Shown here: one piece after another, positions 55,084 through 63,982 of the stretch | How the letters are laid out: every line of letters begins with the position of its first letter | Position numbering within the stretch: the stretch's first letter is position 1 | Source of the DNA: JAPWJZ01 sp964575605 | Lineage (GTDB): Bacteria; Pseudomonadota; Alphaproteobacteria; Micavibrionales; UBA2020 | Length of the DNA: 64,000 nt | Direction of reading: 5' to 3' | Assembly: GCA_964575605.1 (NCBI GenBank) | Contig: CAZNRN010000020.1 | Coordinates: forward strand, 5,192 to 69,191 | The notes under the pieces: model-generated | Seen by the model: only the letters and a program-made list of their open reading frames with translations | Told to the model about the DNA's origin: nothing | Database searches by the model: none | Made by a program: the position numbers and the translations under genes

Positions 55084-55776
55084 TTATTTAGGCGGCTTCA
55101 GCGTCGTCACGAAGCTGTCGACATCCGTCAGGCGGTGGCGTTTCAGGCGTTCGCCGTCGATGATGGCCTGCACGCGGCGTACGCTTTCCTCGAAATCATG
55201 GTTGATGATGACGTACTGGAATTCCTTGTAGTGCTTGATTTCGTCCTTGGCCTTGGCCAGGCGCTTGCGGATCTCGTCCTCGCTGTCCTGCGCGCGGTTG
55301 TGCAGCCGGTCTTCCAGCGCTTTCCAGCTGGGCGGCAGGATGAAGACGGAAACCACGTCTTCGGGCATCATGGCCGAGAGCGAGCGGTTGCCCTGCCAGT
55401 CGACGTCGAACAGCACATCCTTGCCGGACGCCAGCGCGGTTTCGACCGGCGCCTTGGGCGTTCCGTACATCTGGCTGTTGTAGACCAGCGCGTATTCCAG
55501 CATTTCCTCGGCCGCCACCATCTGCTCGAACTTCTCGCGGCTGACGAAATAATAGTGTTTCGCTTCTTCTTCGCCCGGGCGCTGCTTGCGCGTCGTGGCG
55601 GAAACCGAAATCACGGTGTCTTCGTCGCGCCTTGCGATCTCGCGCGAGATGGAGGTCTTGCCGCCGCCGGGCGGCGATGCGAGCACCAGCATCATCCCGC
55701 GGCGCTTGAGCGCCTTGGCCGGTGAGGGCGTCGCCGTGGGGGAGCCGCTTTCTGCTTTCATCGCCGTGCTTCGCAT
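55084..55776 (-). CDS. gmk: Guanylate kinase
   Basis: Gmk converts GMP to GDP. The 230-residue protein has a ~25-residue N-terminal extension, then the P-loop LVLASPPGGGKTSISREI (most homologues read GPSGxGKS/T at this point), the GMP-binding ISVSATTRKQRPGEEEAKHYYFV, DVLFDVDWQGNRSLS, and RLAKAKDEIKHYKEFQYVIIN. The PPGGGKTS loop is atypical but keeps the essential GKT/S. An alternative start five codons in (M6) is possible. Confidence 0.95.
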   Translation of the reverse strand: MRSTAMKAESGSPTATPSPAKALKRRGMMLVLASPPGGGKTSISREIARRDEDTVISVSATTRKQRPGEEEAKHYYFVSREKFEQMVAAEEMLEYALVYNSQMYGTPKAPVETALASGKDVLFDVDWQGNRSLSAMMPEDVVSVFILPPSWKALEDRLHNRAQDSEDEIRKRLAKAKDEIKHYKEFQYVIINHDFEESVRRVQAIIDGERLKRHRLTDVDSFVTTLKPPK

Positions 55777-55861
55777 GTAATATGTTTGAATAGATTCTAA
55801 TTAAGGTTGGGACGTTATAACGCGGCGCAGCACGTTAAACAAGTCTCGGGAAAATAATAAT

Positions 55862-56623
55862 ATGACAAGCCATAAAGTCATTTTGATTACAGGGGCTTCC
55901 AGCGGCATCGGCCGCGCGCTGGCCGAATCTTACGCCCTGCCCGGCGTCACGCTGCTGCTGACAGGCCGTAACCCCGACCGCCTGTCCGAAGCCGCCGCCG
56001 CCTGCACCGCCCGTGGCGCGACCATCAAGACCACGACCATCTGCGTCACCGACCGCGTTGCGCTTGAAAAGCAGTTGTTTGAATGGGACGACGCGGCCCC
56101 CATCACGCTCGTCATCGCCAACGCAGGCATTTCCGGCGGCCTCGGCAAGGAGGCGGAGGGCGACAAGCTGTTCCGCGAAATCATGTCGATCAACCTCGAC
56201 GGCACTTTCAACACCGTCAACCCGCTGATCCCCCGCCTGAAGGCGCGCAGAGCGGGGCAGATTGTGTTGATGAGCTCCATGGCGGGCTTCCGCGGCCTGC
56301 CCTCCGCCCCCGCCTATAGCGTCAGCAAGAACGCCGTGCGCGCCTATGCCGAGGCGCTGCGCCCGCTGCTGAAAAAAGACGGCGTGAAGGTGAACGTTAT
56401 CTGCCCGGGGTTTATCAAGACGCCGCTGACGGCGGTGAATACCTTCATCATGCCGTTCCTGATGCATGTCGACCCCGCCGTGCGCGCGATAAAACGCGGC
56501 ATCGCGCTGAACAAGCCTGTCATCGCCTTTCCCTGGCAGATGCGTGTGTTGATGATGCTGATTACCGCGCTGCCGCGCTTTATCGGCGATGCGCTGCTGG
56601 CGCGTGCGCCCGAGAAAAACTAA
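55862..56623 (+). CDS. Short-chain dehydrogenase/reductase
   Basis: The 253-residue classical SDR has VILITGASSGIGRALAESYA (cofactor loop TGxxxGxG), LVIANAGISGG (NAG), a Ser around SSMAGFRGLPSAPAYSVSKNAV (catalytic Ser, Tyr and Lys in YSVSK) and a C-terminal hydrophobic segment (FPWQMRVLMMLITALPRFIGDALL) that may be membrane-associated. The substrate is unknown. It stands alone between gmk and a small exported protein. Confidence 0.92.
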   Translation: MTSHKVILITGASSGIGRALAESYALPGVTLLLTGRNPDRLSEAAAACTARGATIKTTTICVTDRVALEKQLFEWDDAAPITLVIANAGISGGLGKEAEGDKLFREIMSINLDGTFNTVNPLIPRLKARRAGQIVLMSSMAGFRGLPSAPAYSVSKNAVRAYAEALRPLLKKDGVKVNVICPGFIKTPLTAVNTFIMPFLMHVDPAVRAIKRGIALNKPVIAFPWQMRVLMMLITALPRFIGDALLARAPEKN

Positions 56624-56633
56624 TCCGCAACAA

Positions 56634-56936
56634 TTACTGGTTCAGGTTGCCGTAGCTGGATGCAATGCGGCTGGAAAAGCTGCGCGCCGCCATGTAACGG
56701 CCGCGCGGCGTGGAATAGAATTTCCGGTTGCGCTGGTACTGCGTCATGCGGCGCTTGACGGGGCGCGGCGCATGGATGGTGCCCGCAGTGCGCACATCGC
56801 CATAGGTATAGGCGCCCTGCACGGTGCCCCTGTTCAGGTCGATCGAGTATTTCTTGGACTCCGGCGCGGCGGCCATGACGTTTGCGGCCGCGAATATTGC
56901 GGTGCAAAAAACCATAATGACAAAGAACTTTTTCAT
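56634..56936 (-). CDS. Small exported basic protein of unknown function
   Basis: From the ATG at 56936 (AAAGGCGG upstream) the 100-residue precursor has a signal peptide (MKKFFVIMVFCTAIFAAAN, cut near VMAAA). The mature part is basic, with RPVKRRMTQYQRNRKFYSTP and a Ser/Arg-rich end (ARSFSSRIASSYGNLNQ). There are no cysteines after the signal. No family is recognised. A longer in-frame reading upstream (to 57299) runs through the divergent gene and is a shadow. Confidence 0.65.
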   Translation of the reverse strand: MKKFFVIMVFCTAIFAAANVMAAAPESKKYSIDLNRGTVQGAYTYGDVRTAGTIHAPRPVKRRMTQYQRNRKFYSTPRGRYMAARSFSSRIASSYGNLNQ

Positions 56937-57011
56937 AGGCCGCCTTTTCTTTCGTTGCCCTGATGGTACAATCCGGACACCATAAAAACAACAAGGATAA
57001 GTGACGGCCCC

Positions 57012-57848
57012 TTGAAAGAGGAATTTAACAATTCTTCGAAGGACCGCATCGACGGCCTTTTGGCCCGGCTCGACAAAGTGCCGGAGGGAAAGCTTGTTGC
57101 CGATTTCATCCGCGACAACAAGGTCACCATCAGGCTGGAGGAAGACCCCGACAACTGGGCGGCCTCGACGCTGACCATCACGGGCATCAGGGACGGCAAC
57201 TACAGCTATAAAAAACCCGTCATCATCCTGAAGAAAGATTTGGCCGACGACAACCTTGTGCAGGCGATCGTGCACGAAGCCCAGCACCTGAAACAGCACC
57301 TCTCGGGCGTCGGCAACCCCGACCGTATTTTAAGCGAAGCGGAATATATCCTGTTCTACCGCGCGGCCGAGGCCGATGCACAGGCTGCCTGCACGCATGT
57401 GGCGTGGAAGCTGAAAGAGTCCGGTGATGCGGGGCCGTGGGAGGCCGCGAAATTTGTCGGCTATGACGATATCTGCGATGCCTACGAGAAAGCCGTGGGT
57501 GAGGGCGCAGATGACGCAAAGGCGCAGCGCACCGCCTTCGACGCCTGGTTCGGCCGCGACAGCCGCCTGGCGGGATATAACAAGGCGACGGCGGAAAACA
57601 TGATCCCCTTCCTGAAAAAAGGCCGCGAGGAAGTGTTCAAGGACCACGGGCTGGAGGAAAAGCCGCTGGACAGCAGCTGGCTGCAAAAGCTCGACCGGGC
57701 CTCGCATTTCCCCTACCTGCTGTCGGATGGCGGGCGCGATGTGCTGGCGGATGCGCATTTTATCCGCGACACGCATACCCGCCCGCCCGAGCGGAAAAAG
57801 AAACCCGCAAACGAAAACAGGCGGCCCGGTAAACCCGATGCCGCCTGA
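57012..57848 (+). CDS. Putative zincin metallopeptidase (HEAQH)
   Basis: The 278-residue protein starts at TTG (57012); no ATG precedes the conserved part. Residues 87-95 read VHEAQHLKQ, an HExxH zinc motif (H88, E89, H92), preceded by a beta strand (YSYKKPVIILKKDLADDNLVQAI), and followed by a helix with EADAQAACTHVAWKL that could supply the third ligand (Glu). This matches a group of small predicted metallopeptidases (DUF6782-like, from memory). The C-terminus is basic and disordered (RPPERKKKPANE). The substrate is unknown. Confidence 0.65.
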   Translation: MKEEFNNSSKDRIDGLLARLDKVPEGKLVADFIRDNKVTIRLEEDPDNWAASTLTITGIRDGNYSYKKPVIILKKDLADDNLVQAIVHEAQHLKQHLSGVGNPDRILSEAEYILFYRAAEADAQAACTHVAWKLKESGDAGPWEAAKFVGYDDICDAYEKAVGEGADDAKAQRTAFDAWFGRDSRLAGYNKATAENMIPFLKKGREEVFKDHGLEEKPLDSSWLQKLDRASHFPYLLSDGGRDVLADAHFIRDTHTRPPERKKKPANENRRPGKPDAA

Positions 57849-57885
57849 ATCCGCGTAATCTTATTCTCCGTGGTGCCGACGCTAC

Positions 57886-58218
57886 TTATCTGTAGCGGAT
57901 TGTAGAGCCTTTCATGTAGTCCATGCACACGATGCCGTTCACGGTCTTGCCGCGTGCGTTGGTGCCGCTGAATTCGATGCCATAGGCGTCGTCCTGCGCG
58001 CAGCCGTAATAATTCCTGTTGCCGAGCTGGACCTTGTCGATGCCCGCGTCGTCAAGCGCGCGCTTGGCCTTGTCTTCGCCGGGCATGCTGGCAGCAAGCG
58101 ATTGCGGGTCGGTGACAGCCTGATAGGCGACCGCGCCGAAAATGCCCGCGATGGAAAGGCAGACAAGACCTTCGACAAGGCTAAAGCCTGCGAACCTGGA
58201 AAATTTGTTGGACTTCAT
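57886..58218 (-). CDS. Type IV prepilin-like protein
   Basis: The ATG at 58218 is preceded by AAGGTG. The 110-residue product has a short basic leader (MKSNKFSRFAG) followed by FSLVEGLVCLSIAGIFGAVAY, a class III signal with the Gly before the cleavage site and Glu at +5, the hallmark of pilins and pseudopilins processed by PilD. The small C-terminal domain has two cysteines (YYGCAQDD, NGIVCMDY) likely to form a disulfide. No other pilus or type II secretion gene is in the window. Confidence 0.8.
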   Translation of the reverse strand: MKSNKFSRFAGFSLVEGLVCLSIAGIFGAVAYQAVTDPQSLAASMPGEDKAKRALDDAGIDKVQLGNRNYYGCAQDDAYGIEFSGTNARGKTVNGIVCMDYMKGSTIRYR

Positions 58219-58337
58219 GTGACACACCTTCTTGTTATTGTTTTTCAGTTGAAGGAATGTAGCATCGATAGTTTACATAATCAAGAATTTTTTAGTACTT
58301 ATTTATTATTATTTTCAATTAGTTAGGAGATAGTGGA

Positions 58338-58745
58338 TTATTCCATCCCTATCGCATGGAGCCATTCGGGCGTGGGCAGGACGAGCTTGCGCGCTTGCAT
58401 ATCCATCAGCCCCAGCACAAGCTGGCTTTCGAAGCACAGCTCGTTCGCGGCATTGTAGATATTCTGCTGCATGACGCCGATTTTTTTGGTGTAGCTGAGC
58501 ATTTCCGTTTCGACGCGGATTTCCTGCCGCAGCGTCAGCTCTTTCATGAACGTCATGGTGAATTTTAAAATGACGGGGCCGAACTGTTTCGCCTTGATTT
58601 CGGGGATGCCGTAGCCGCGCGGCGCGATGATGTCCCAACGCGCTTCCTCGAGGATTTGCAGGTATGTCGCGTTGTTCACATGTCCGAAGGTGTCGAGATG
58701 GCTTTCGCGGATCAACAGGTTATAGGTGAATTTTTTCGCGCTCAT
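58338..58745 (-). CDS. 4HBT-family acyl-CoA thioesterase
   Basis: The 135-residue hotdog-fold protein has IRESHLDTFGHVNNATYLQILEEARWD: the HLDTFGHVNN segment carries the catalytic Asp/Asn region of YbgC-like thioesterases. The acyl substrate is unknown. Its ATG overlaps the TusA-like stop by 4 bases, so it is the last gene of the GT4-GT9-TusA-thioesterase operon. A poly-T, AT-rich stretch follows downstream (58260-58335). Confidence 0.9.
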   Translation of the reverse strand: MSAKKFTYNLLIRESHLDTFGHVNNATYLQILEEARWDIIAPRGYGIPEIKAKQFGPVILKFTMTFMKELTLRQEIRVETEMLSYTKKIGVMQQNIYNAANELCFESQLVLGLMDMQARKLVLPTPEWLHAIGME

Positions 58746-58969
58746 GCCGCCGCCTTTAAAATGGTGATGTCGAAGCCGCCGTCCTGTTGTGTCACGCCCT
58801 GCAGAGTATAGCCGGATTCAGCGCAGAACAGTTCGAAGTCTTTCGGCGCATGGGCGTCGGTGACGCGAACCGTCAGCTGCGCGCCGGCGGGCAGGGAAAG
58901 AAGAATCTTGCGCGCCTTCAGCACAGGCAAGGGGCAAATCAGGCCGCGGGCGTCGAGATGGTGGCTCAT
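58742..58969 (-). CDS. TusA-family sulfur carrier protein
   Basis: The 75-residue protein has the TusA fold pattern: LDARGLICPLPVLKARKIL, with the CPxP cysteine that carries persulfide, and a C-terminal GFDITILKAA strand. It could feed sulfur to tRNA thiolation or other sulfur transfer. It overlaps both neighbours by 4 bases (ATGA), indicating translational coupling within a mainly glycosyltransferase operon, which is unexpected company. Confidence 0.92.
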   Translation of the reverse strand: MSHHLDARGLICPLPVLKARKILLSLPAGAQLTVRVTDAHAPKDFELFCAESGYTLQGVTQQDGGFDITILKAAA

Positions 58970-59895
58970 GCTGCCTCCGTTACCTTTCTGGGATGCAGGT
59001 TTTTCATCACGTCGTCGACGGAAATGCCGTCGATCTGCTGTGACTGTATAATAGTCACGGCCGCGCCGACGGGTGCGGAAAGGTCGGGATTGGTGGTGCC
59101 CGAAAACAGCACGGCCACAGGGCAGCCGGTCAGCGCAATCAGGTGCGCGGGGCCGGTGTCGTTGCTGATAGCGGCCGAAGCGCCCCGCGCCAGCGTCGCG
59201 ATATCATAGAGCGATGTCCTGCCCGAAAGGTCTTTTGCGCCGGGGCAGGCCTTGATGACTTTTTCTACCGCGTCGGCGTCTGCCGATGTGCCCAGCACCG
59301 CAATTTCAAAACCGTCGCGCATCAGTTTCAGCCCCAGCGCGGCGAATTTCATCGCGGGCCAGCGTTTTTCGGGGTGCTGCGGGGCGGAACCGGGGATGAG
59401 CAGTACATATGGCTTCTTCAACCCCAGCAAGGAAATGTCGGAGGCCATCCACGACAGGTCGGGCACGCGCATGTCGATGCCGACTTCTTCCATCATCTTC
59501 CGGTGACGCATAAAGGCATGCATCTGCCGCCATTCGGGGTTGGCGTAAAACAGCTTCGCGCCCCTCACCACGCCCGACCATTCCGGTTTCTTGTGGAAGA
59601 GCTTGTAGTAAAATCCCGTGCGGTCGTTCAGCTGCAAATCGTAGACGCGGGTGAAATCGCCGGCATTGAAGAAGTTATAAAGCTTTTTCCACTCGAGGAA
59701 ATCGAGATAGCCGGGGCGCGTGTCTTCGTGGACGGCGTTGAAATAGCCGCTGCGCTGCGCCATGTCGATAAAGGGGCGCGTCGTCAGCAGCGTGATATGG
59801 GCGTCGGGATGCTGCTTGCGGATCGCCGCCATCGACCCCAGCGCGAGGATAAAATCGCCCAGCGCGGAGAGCTTGATGACGAGGATGCGTTCCAT
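58966..59895 (-). CDS. Glycosyltransferase family 9 (heptosyltransferase-like)
   Basis: From the ATG at 59895 the 309-residue protein begins MERILVIKLSALGDFILALGSM, the nucleotide-sugar-family start of GT9 enzymes that add heptose to the lipopolysaccharide core. YVLLIPGSAPQHPEKRWP and AISNDTGPAHLIALTGCPVAVLFSGTTNP (the conserved acidic D-TGPxH motif) are clear. The acceptor sugar is unknown. It follows the GT4 gene after 7 bases. Confidence 0.92.
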   Translation of the reverse strand: MERILVIKLSALGDFILALGSMAAIRKQHPDAHITLLTTRPFIDMAQRSGYFNAVHEDTRPGYLDFLEWKKLYNFFNAGDFTRVYDLQLNDRTGFYYKLFHKKPEWSGVVRGAKLFYANPEWRQMHAFMRHRKMMEEVGIDMRVPDLSWMASDISLLGLKKPYVLLIPGSAPQHPEKRWPAMKFAALGLKLMRDGFEIAVLGTSADADAVEKVIKACPGAKDLSGRTSLYDIATLARGASAAISNDTGPAHLIALTGCPVAVLFSGTTNPDLSAPVGAAVTIIQSQQIDGISVDDVMKNLHPRKVTEAA

Positions 59896-59902
59896 CTGAA
59901 AA

Positions 59903-61153
59903 CTACTCGGCGGCGCGTTCGGCCCGCAATTCGCCGCTGTCATTCGACGGCAGGGCAGCCATGCCCGCGCCATCCAGCAGTTCGGCATAGACGTCCAGCG
60001 TCGCCTGGCACATCTGTTCGTTGGTGAAATGCGCGGCGACATGCGACATGCCCTGCGTCGCCAGCATCGCGCGGCCGCGGGCGTCGAGCGACAGGGCTTC
60101 CTGCAGCGCCTGCGCCAGTTCATTGACTGCACCGGGCTGAACCAGCCAGCCGGTTTCATCGCGCAAAATCGTTTCGCGCATGCCGCCATGGTCGGTCGCA
60201 ATAATAGGCCGGCCCATGGCCTGCGCCTCGATCGGCACGCGGCCGAAACCTTCCGGCACCAGCGAGGGCGCGACGACGACGGTCGCGATCATGTAGGCGG
60301 CGGGCATATCGTCACAGCCCGGAACGATGCGCACCTGCGCGCCCAGTTCCTTCGACTGGATATAGCTTTCCAGTTCCTTGCGGTAGGACTCGTTGCCCTT
60401 GTCGGAGCCGAGGAACAGGCAGAAAACGTCACGGCGCTGCAGCTTTTCAATCGCATCCAGCAGGAACATATGCCCCTTGATGCGGGACAGGCGCGCGGGC
60501 ATCAGGATGACGGAAGCGCCGTCGGGGATGCGCATTTCCTGCGCTACGCGGATCAGGCGCTCGGGCGTCACGGAATTGGGGTGGAATTTCTCCAGCGCGA
60601 CGCCGCGGTGGATGACGCGCAGGTGGTTCGGGTTGACCTTGTAATTCTGCTCGAGGTAATCGGCCAGGAAGTGCGACACGGCAATCACACGCTCGCCGCT
60701 GGCGATGGAGGAGTTGTACAGGCGCTTCAAAGTGCCGCCGACGGTATGCGCGGCGTGGCAGCTGGTGACGTATTTCGCGGAAGTGCCCTGGACTGCGCGC
60801 TGCGCGCTCCAGGCAGGCGCGCGGGAGCAGGCATGGACGATGTCCACATGCTGTTCGCGGATGATCCTGCGCAGGCGGCCGATGTTGGCGGCCATAACGA
60901 GGGGGTTCTTGCTGTCGACGCCCATGGTGATATGGGTACCGCCCGCCTTGACGATTTCATGCACGCGGCCGCCGCCCGACGATACGACCAGCGAATGGCC
61001 GCCTGCCTTGACGATGGCGGCGTTGATGTCGATCACGCCCTGTTCGACCCCGCCCGAATGGAGCGCGGGGAGCACCTGCATAATGACGGGCGCGCGGTGG
61101 CGGTCGACAAACTGGCGAAACGCGACGCTGGCCGTATCCCATGACCTGATCAT
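59903..61153 (-). CDS. Glycosyltransferase family 4
   Basis: The 416-residue GT-B enzyme has VIMQVLPALHSGGVEQGVIDINAA (N-terminal GG loop), IVHACSRAPAWSA, VIHRGVALEKFHP, the donor-site ILMPARLSRIKGHMFLLDAI and VVAPSLVPEGFGRVPIEAQAMGRPIIATDHGGMRETI (EPEGFG-type E-x7-E region). It probably acts in lipopolysaccharide or capsule assembly with the adjacent GT9. It is the first gene of the operon. Confidence 0.93.
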   Translation of the reverse strand: MIRSWDTASVAFRQFVDRHRAPVIMQVLPALHSGGVEQGVIDINAAIVKAGGHSLVVSSGGGRVHEIVKAGGTHITMGVDSKNPLVMAANIGRLRRIIREQHVDIVHACSRAPAWSAQRAVQGTSAKYVTSCHAAHTVGGTLKRLYNSSIASGERVIAVSHFLADYLEQNYKVNPNHLRVIHRGVALEKFHPNSVTPERLIRVAQEMRIPDGASVILMPARLSRIKGHMFLLDAIEKLQRRDVFCLFLGSDKGNESYRKELESYIQSKELGAQVRIVPGCDDMPAAYMIATVVVAPSLVPEGFGRVPIEAQAMGRPIIATDHGGMRETILRDETGWLVQPGAVNELAQALQEALSLDARGRAMLATQGMSHVAAHFTNEQMCQATLDVYAELLDGAGMAALPSNDSGELRAERAAE

Positions 61154-61306
61154 GACAAAACCTTTCTGAAAACCCGCCCCAATAAGTCCTTTTACGCCTA
61201 AAAAGCACGGATTTCCAGCGAAATTGAGGGGTTTTTGCTTGACTCATGGAGTGACAATCACCAGATTATTATATTGTTTTGAAACACTTAACGGCAGGTT
61301 CTTCAC

Positions 61307-63256
61307 ATGCAGGCGGCTTCTAAAATGCAAAAAGAGATCAAGGTAACGCTTCCCGACGGGAAAGCGCTGACCTTCCCCACGCCTGTTTCGGGTTACGACG
61401 TCGCCAAATCCATCGGCGAGGGCCTCGCGAAAGCCGCGCTGGCCGCCAAGCTGAACGGCGAGATCGTCGACCTGCACCGCCCGCTATACGAAGACGGGAA
61501 GATCGAGATCATCACGCGCAAAAGCCCCGAAGCGCTCGAAATCATCCGCCACGACACGGCGCACGTGATGGCGGAAGCCGTGCAGGAACTCTTCCCCGGC
61601 ACGCAGGTCACCATCGGCCCCTCGATCGAAAACGGCTTTTACTATGACTTCGGCAAGGATACGCCCTTCTCGACCGAGGACCTGGCGAAGATCGAAGCGA
61701 AGATGAAGGAAATCATCGGCCGCAACGAAAAATTCACGCGCGAGGAATGGGACCGTAACGAGGCCATCAAGCACTTCGAAGGCATCGGCGAAAAGTACAA
61801 GGCCGAAATCATCCGCGACCTGCCCGAGTCAGAAACCATCAGCGTTTACAAGCAGGGCAAATGGTACGACCTGTGCCGCGGCCCGCACCTGCCCAACACG
61901 GGCAGCATCGGCACGGCCTTCAAATTGATGAAAGTGGCCGGCGCCTACTGGCGCGGCGACAGCAAGAACGCCATGCTCCAGCGCATTTATGGCACCGCAT
62001 GGCGCGACCAGAAGGAACTGGACGCGCACCTGCATATGCTGGAAGAAGCCGAAAAGCGCGACCACCGCAAGCTGGGCCGCGAAATGGACCTGTTCCATAT
62101 GCAGGAGGAGGCCGTCGGCTCGGTCTTCTGGCATGAAAAAGGCTACACGATTTACCGCGCGCTCGAGGATTTTATCCGCCGCCGCATCAAGGCTGCCGGT
62201 TACCAGGAAGTCAAAACGCCGCAGCTTTACGACTCCACCCTCTTCAAGGCCTCGGGCCACTGGGATTTGTACGGCGACAATATGTTCAAGGTCGAGGTGA
62301 AGGCCGAGGAAAAAACGCTCGGCCTCAAGCCCATGAACTGCCCTGCGCACGTCCAGATTTTCAACCAGGGCCTGAAATCCTACCGCGACCTGCCGATCCG
62401 CATGGCGGAATTCGGCTGCTGCCACAGGAACGAGCCCTCGGGCGCGATGCACGGCATCATGCGCGTGCGCCAGTTCACGCAGGACGACGCGCATATCTTC
62501 TGCACGCCCGAACAGATGCCCGAGGAAGCGGCGAATTATTTCAAGCTGCAGCTGGGCGTCTATAAAGACCTCGGCTTCGAAAACATCTCGGTCAAGCTCG
62601 CGCTGCGCCCCGGCCCGAATGCGCGCATCGGCACCGACGAGCTCTGGGACTGGGCAGAAGACAGCCTCCGCACCGCGCTGCGCGCCTCCGGCCTCGAGTT
62701 CGAGGAACTGCCGGGCGAAGGCGCTTTCTATGGCCCGAAGGTCGAATTCCACCTGACCGACGCCATCGGCCGCACCTGGCAGTGCGGCACGCTGCAGGTC
62801 GACCCGAACCTGCCCAACCGCCTGGATGCGAACTATATCGGCGAGGACAGCCAGCGCCACCGCCCCATCATGCTCCACCGCGCGATTTTGGGTTCCATGG
62901 AGCGCTTTATCGGCATCCTCATCGAGCACCACGCCGGCAAACTGCCGCTGTGGCTGAGCCCCGTGCAGGTACTGGTGGCGACGATAACTTCGGACGCCGA
63001 CCCCTATGCCCAAAAGGTCGTTGAACAGCTGGAAAAGGCTGGAATCAGGGCCAAAATCGACCTGCGCAACGAGAAGATCAACTACAAGATCCGCGAGCAC
63101 AGCCTTACGAAAACCCCCCAGATCTGGGTGGTCGGCCGCAAGGAAGCCGAGGAAACCAAAGTGGCCATCCGCCGCTTTGGTTCGGACGCTCAGGAAATAC
63201 TTGCACTTGACGAAGCAATCCGTAAAATCACTGTGGAATCAGCCCCGCCTGCTTAA
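61307..63256 (+). CDS. thrS: Threonyl-tRNA synthetase
   Basis: The 649-residue class II synthetase has an N-terminal TGS domain (IKVTLPDGKALTFPTPVSGYDVA), the editing domain with HDTAHVMAEAVQELFPGTQVTIGP, the catalytic core with MNCPAHVQIFNQGLKSYRDLP (zinc-ligand Cys), RNEPSGAMHGIMRVRQFTQDDAHIFC (zinc-ligand His residues) and HRAILGSMERFIGILIEHHAGKLPLWLSP, and the anticodon-binding C-terminus. The ATG at 61307 could also be replaced by M7. infC follows after 45 bases, a common thrS-infC arrangement. Confidence 0.98.
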   Translation: MQAASKMQKEIKVTLPDGKALTFPTPVSGYDVAKSIGEGLAKAALAAKLNGEIVDLHRPLYEDGKIEIITRKSPEALEIIRHDTAHVMAEAVQELFPGTQVTIGPSIENGFYYDFGKDTPFSTEDLAKIEAKMKEIIGRNEKFTREEWDRNEAIKHFEGIGEKYKAEIIRDLPESETISVYKQGKWYDLCRGPHLPNTGSIGTAFKLMKVAGAYWRGDSKNAMLQRIYGTAWRDQKELDAHLHMLEEAEKRDHRKLGREMDLFHMQEEAVGSVFWHEKGYTIYRALEDFIRRRIKAAGYQEVKTPQLYDSTLFKASGHWDLYGDNMFKVEVKAEEKTLGLKPMNCPAHVQIFNQGLKSYRDLPIRMAEFGCCHRNEPSGAMHGIMRVRQFTQDDAHIFCTPEQMPEEAANYFKLQLGVYKDLGFENISVKLALRPGPNARIGTDELWDWAEDSLRTALRASGLEFEELPGEGAFYGPKVEFHLTDAIGRTWQCGTLQVDPNLPNRLDANYIGEDSQRHRPIMLHRAILGSMERFIGILIEHHAGKLPLWLSPVQVLVATITSDADPYAQKVVEQLEKAGIRAKIDLRNEKINYKIREHSLTKTPQIWVVGRKEAEETKVAIRRFGSDAQEILALDEAIRKITVESAPPA

Positions 63257-63301
63257 GGACTGTTTCTTTTCATTTTTTTTAAACGACAACAGGAGTTACC
63301 C

Positions 63302-63783
63302 ATCTCTAGCTTTAACAGACCCACGCCGAAAGATGACGGCCCGCGCGTGAACCACCAGATCAGGGCCGAAAAAGTCCGCGTCATCGGCGCGGATGGCGAA
63401 ATGGAAGGCGTAATGACCGTCCGCGACGCCGTGCAAAAAGCACAGGAGATGGGCTTCGACCTCATCGAAATTTCCCCCAACGCTGACCCGCCGGTATGCA
63501 AGATCGGCGATGTCGGCAAGCACCGCTACGAAATGCAGAAGAAGGAAGCGGCTGCGCGCAAGAACCAGAAAGTCGTGCTGACAAAGGAACTCAAGTTCCG
63601 CCCCGGCATCGAGGAACACGACATCCAGGTCAAGCTCCGCTCGGCCAAGCGTTTCTTCGAGGAGGGCGACAAGGTGCGCTTCATCCTGCAGTTCCGTGGC
63701 CGCGAGAACGAGCACCGCGAACTGGGCTGGGTGCTCATCAACCGCATCAAGCAGGAGCTGGCGCAGGACGGCAAGATCGAGCT
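63302..63783 (+). CDS. infC: Translation initiation factor IF-3, AUC start, 3' end replaced
   Basis: IF-3 keeps ribosomal subunits apart and checks start codons. There is no ATG/GTG/TTG in the right place: AGGAG (63291-63295) is followed after 6 bases by ATC (63302), then SSFNRPTPKDDGPRVNHQIRAEKVRV. Rare AUU/AUC/AUA starts are known for infC and serve autoregulation. The N-domain (GVMTVRDAVQKAQEMGFDLIEISPNADPPVCKIGD) and most of the C-domain (KELKFRPGIEEHDIQVKL, KVRFILQFRGRENEHRELGW) are normal. After QDGKIE (about 63780) the expected ending is missing and unrelated sequence follows, so the last ~15-20 residues are lost at a junction. Confidence 0.9.
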
Positions 63784-63982
63784 GGACGCGCGTCAGGATC
63801 TTCGTCCGGTTCCGGTTCCACTCCGGCCGGACCGAGATGCAGTCGCCCCACACGATCGTCTGCGCCCGCTCGACGAGCTCCTCGGGGGAGAGGGCCTCGA
63901 CCGAGGTCGAGTAGGCGGGGGGCGCGGGGAGGGCCACGACGAGCGCGGCGGCCGCGAGGAGGGCCAGGAGTGGCTTGCGCAT
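63784..63982 (-). CDS. Partial exported protein on unrelated, GC-richer sequence
   Basis: From the ATG at 63982 (an upstream ATG at 63994 is also possible) the minus strand reads MRKPLLALLAAAALVVALPA, a clear signal peptide, then a mature start SVEALSPEELVERAQTIVWG and TKILTRV. This is a plausible N-terminus of an exported protein, cut at the junction with infC. Codon and base use are far more GC-rich than the rest of the window, so I infer it derives from another genome or a distant locus. No function can be assigned. Confidence 0.5.
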
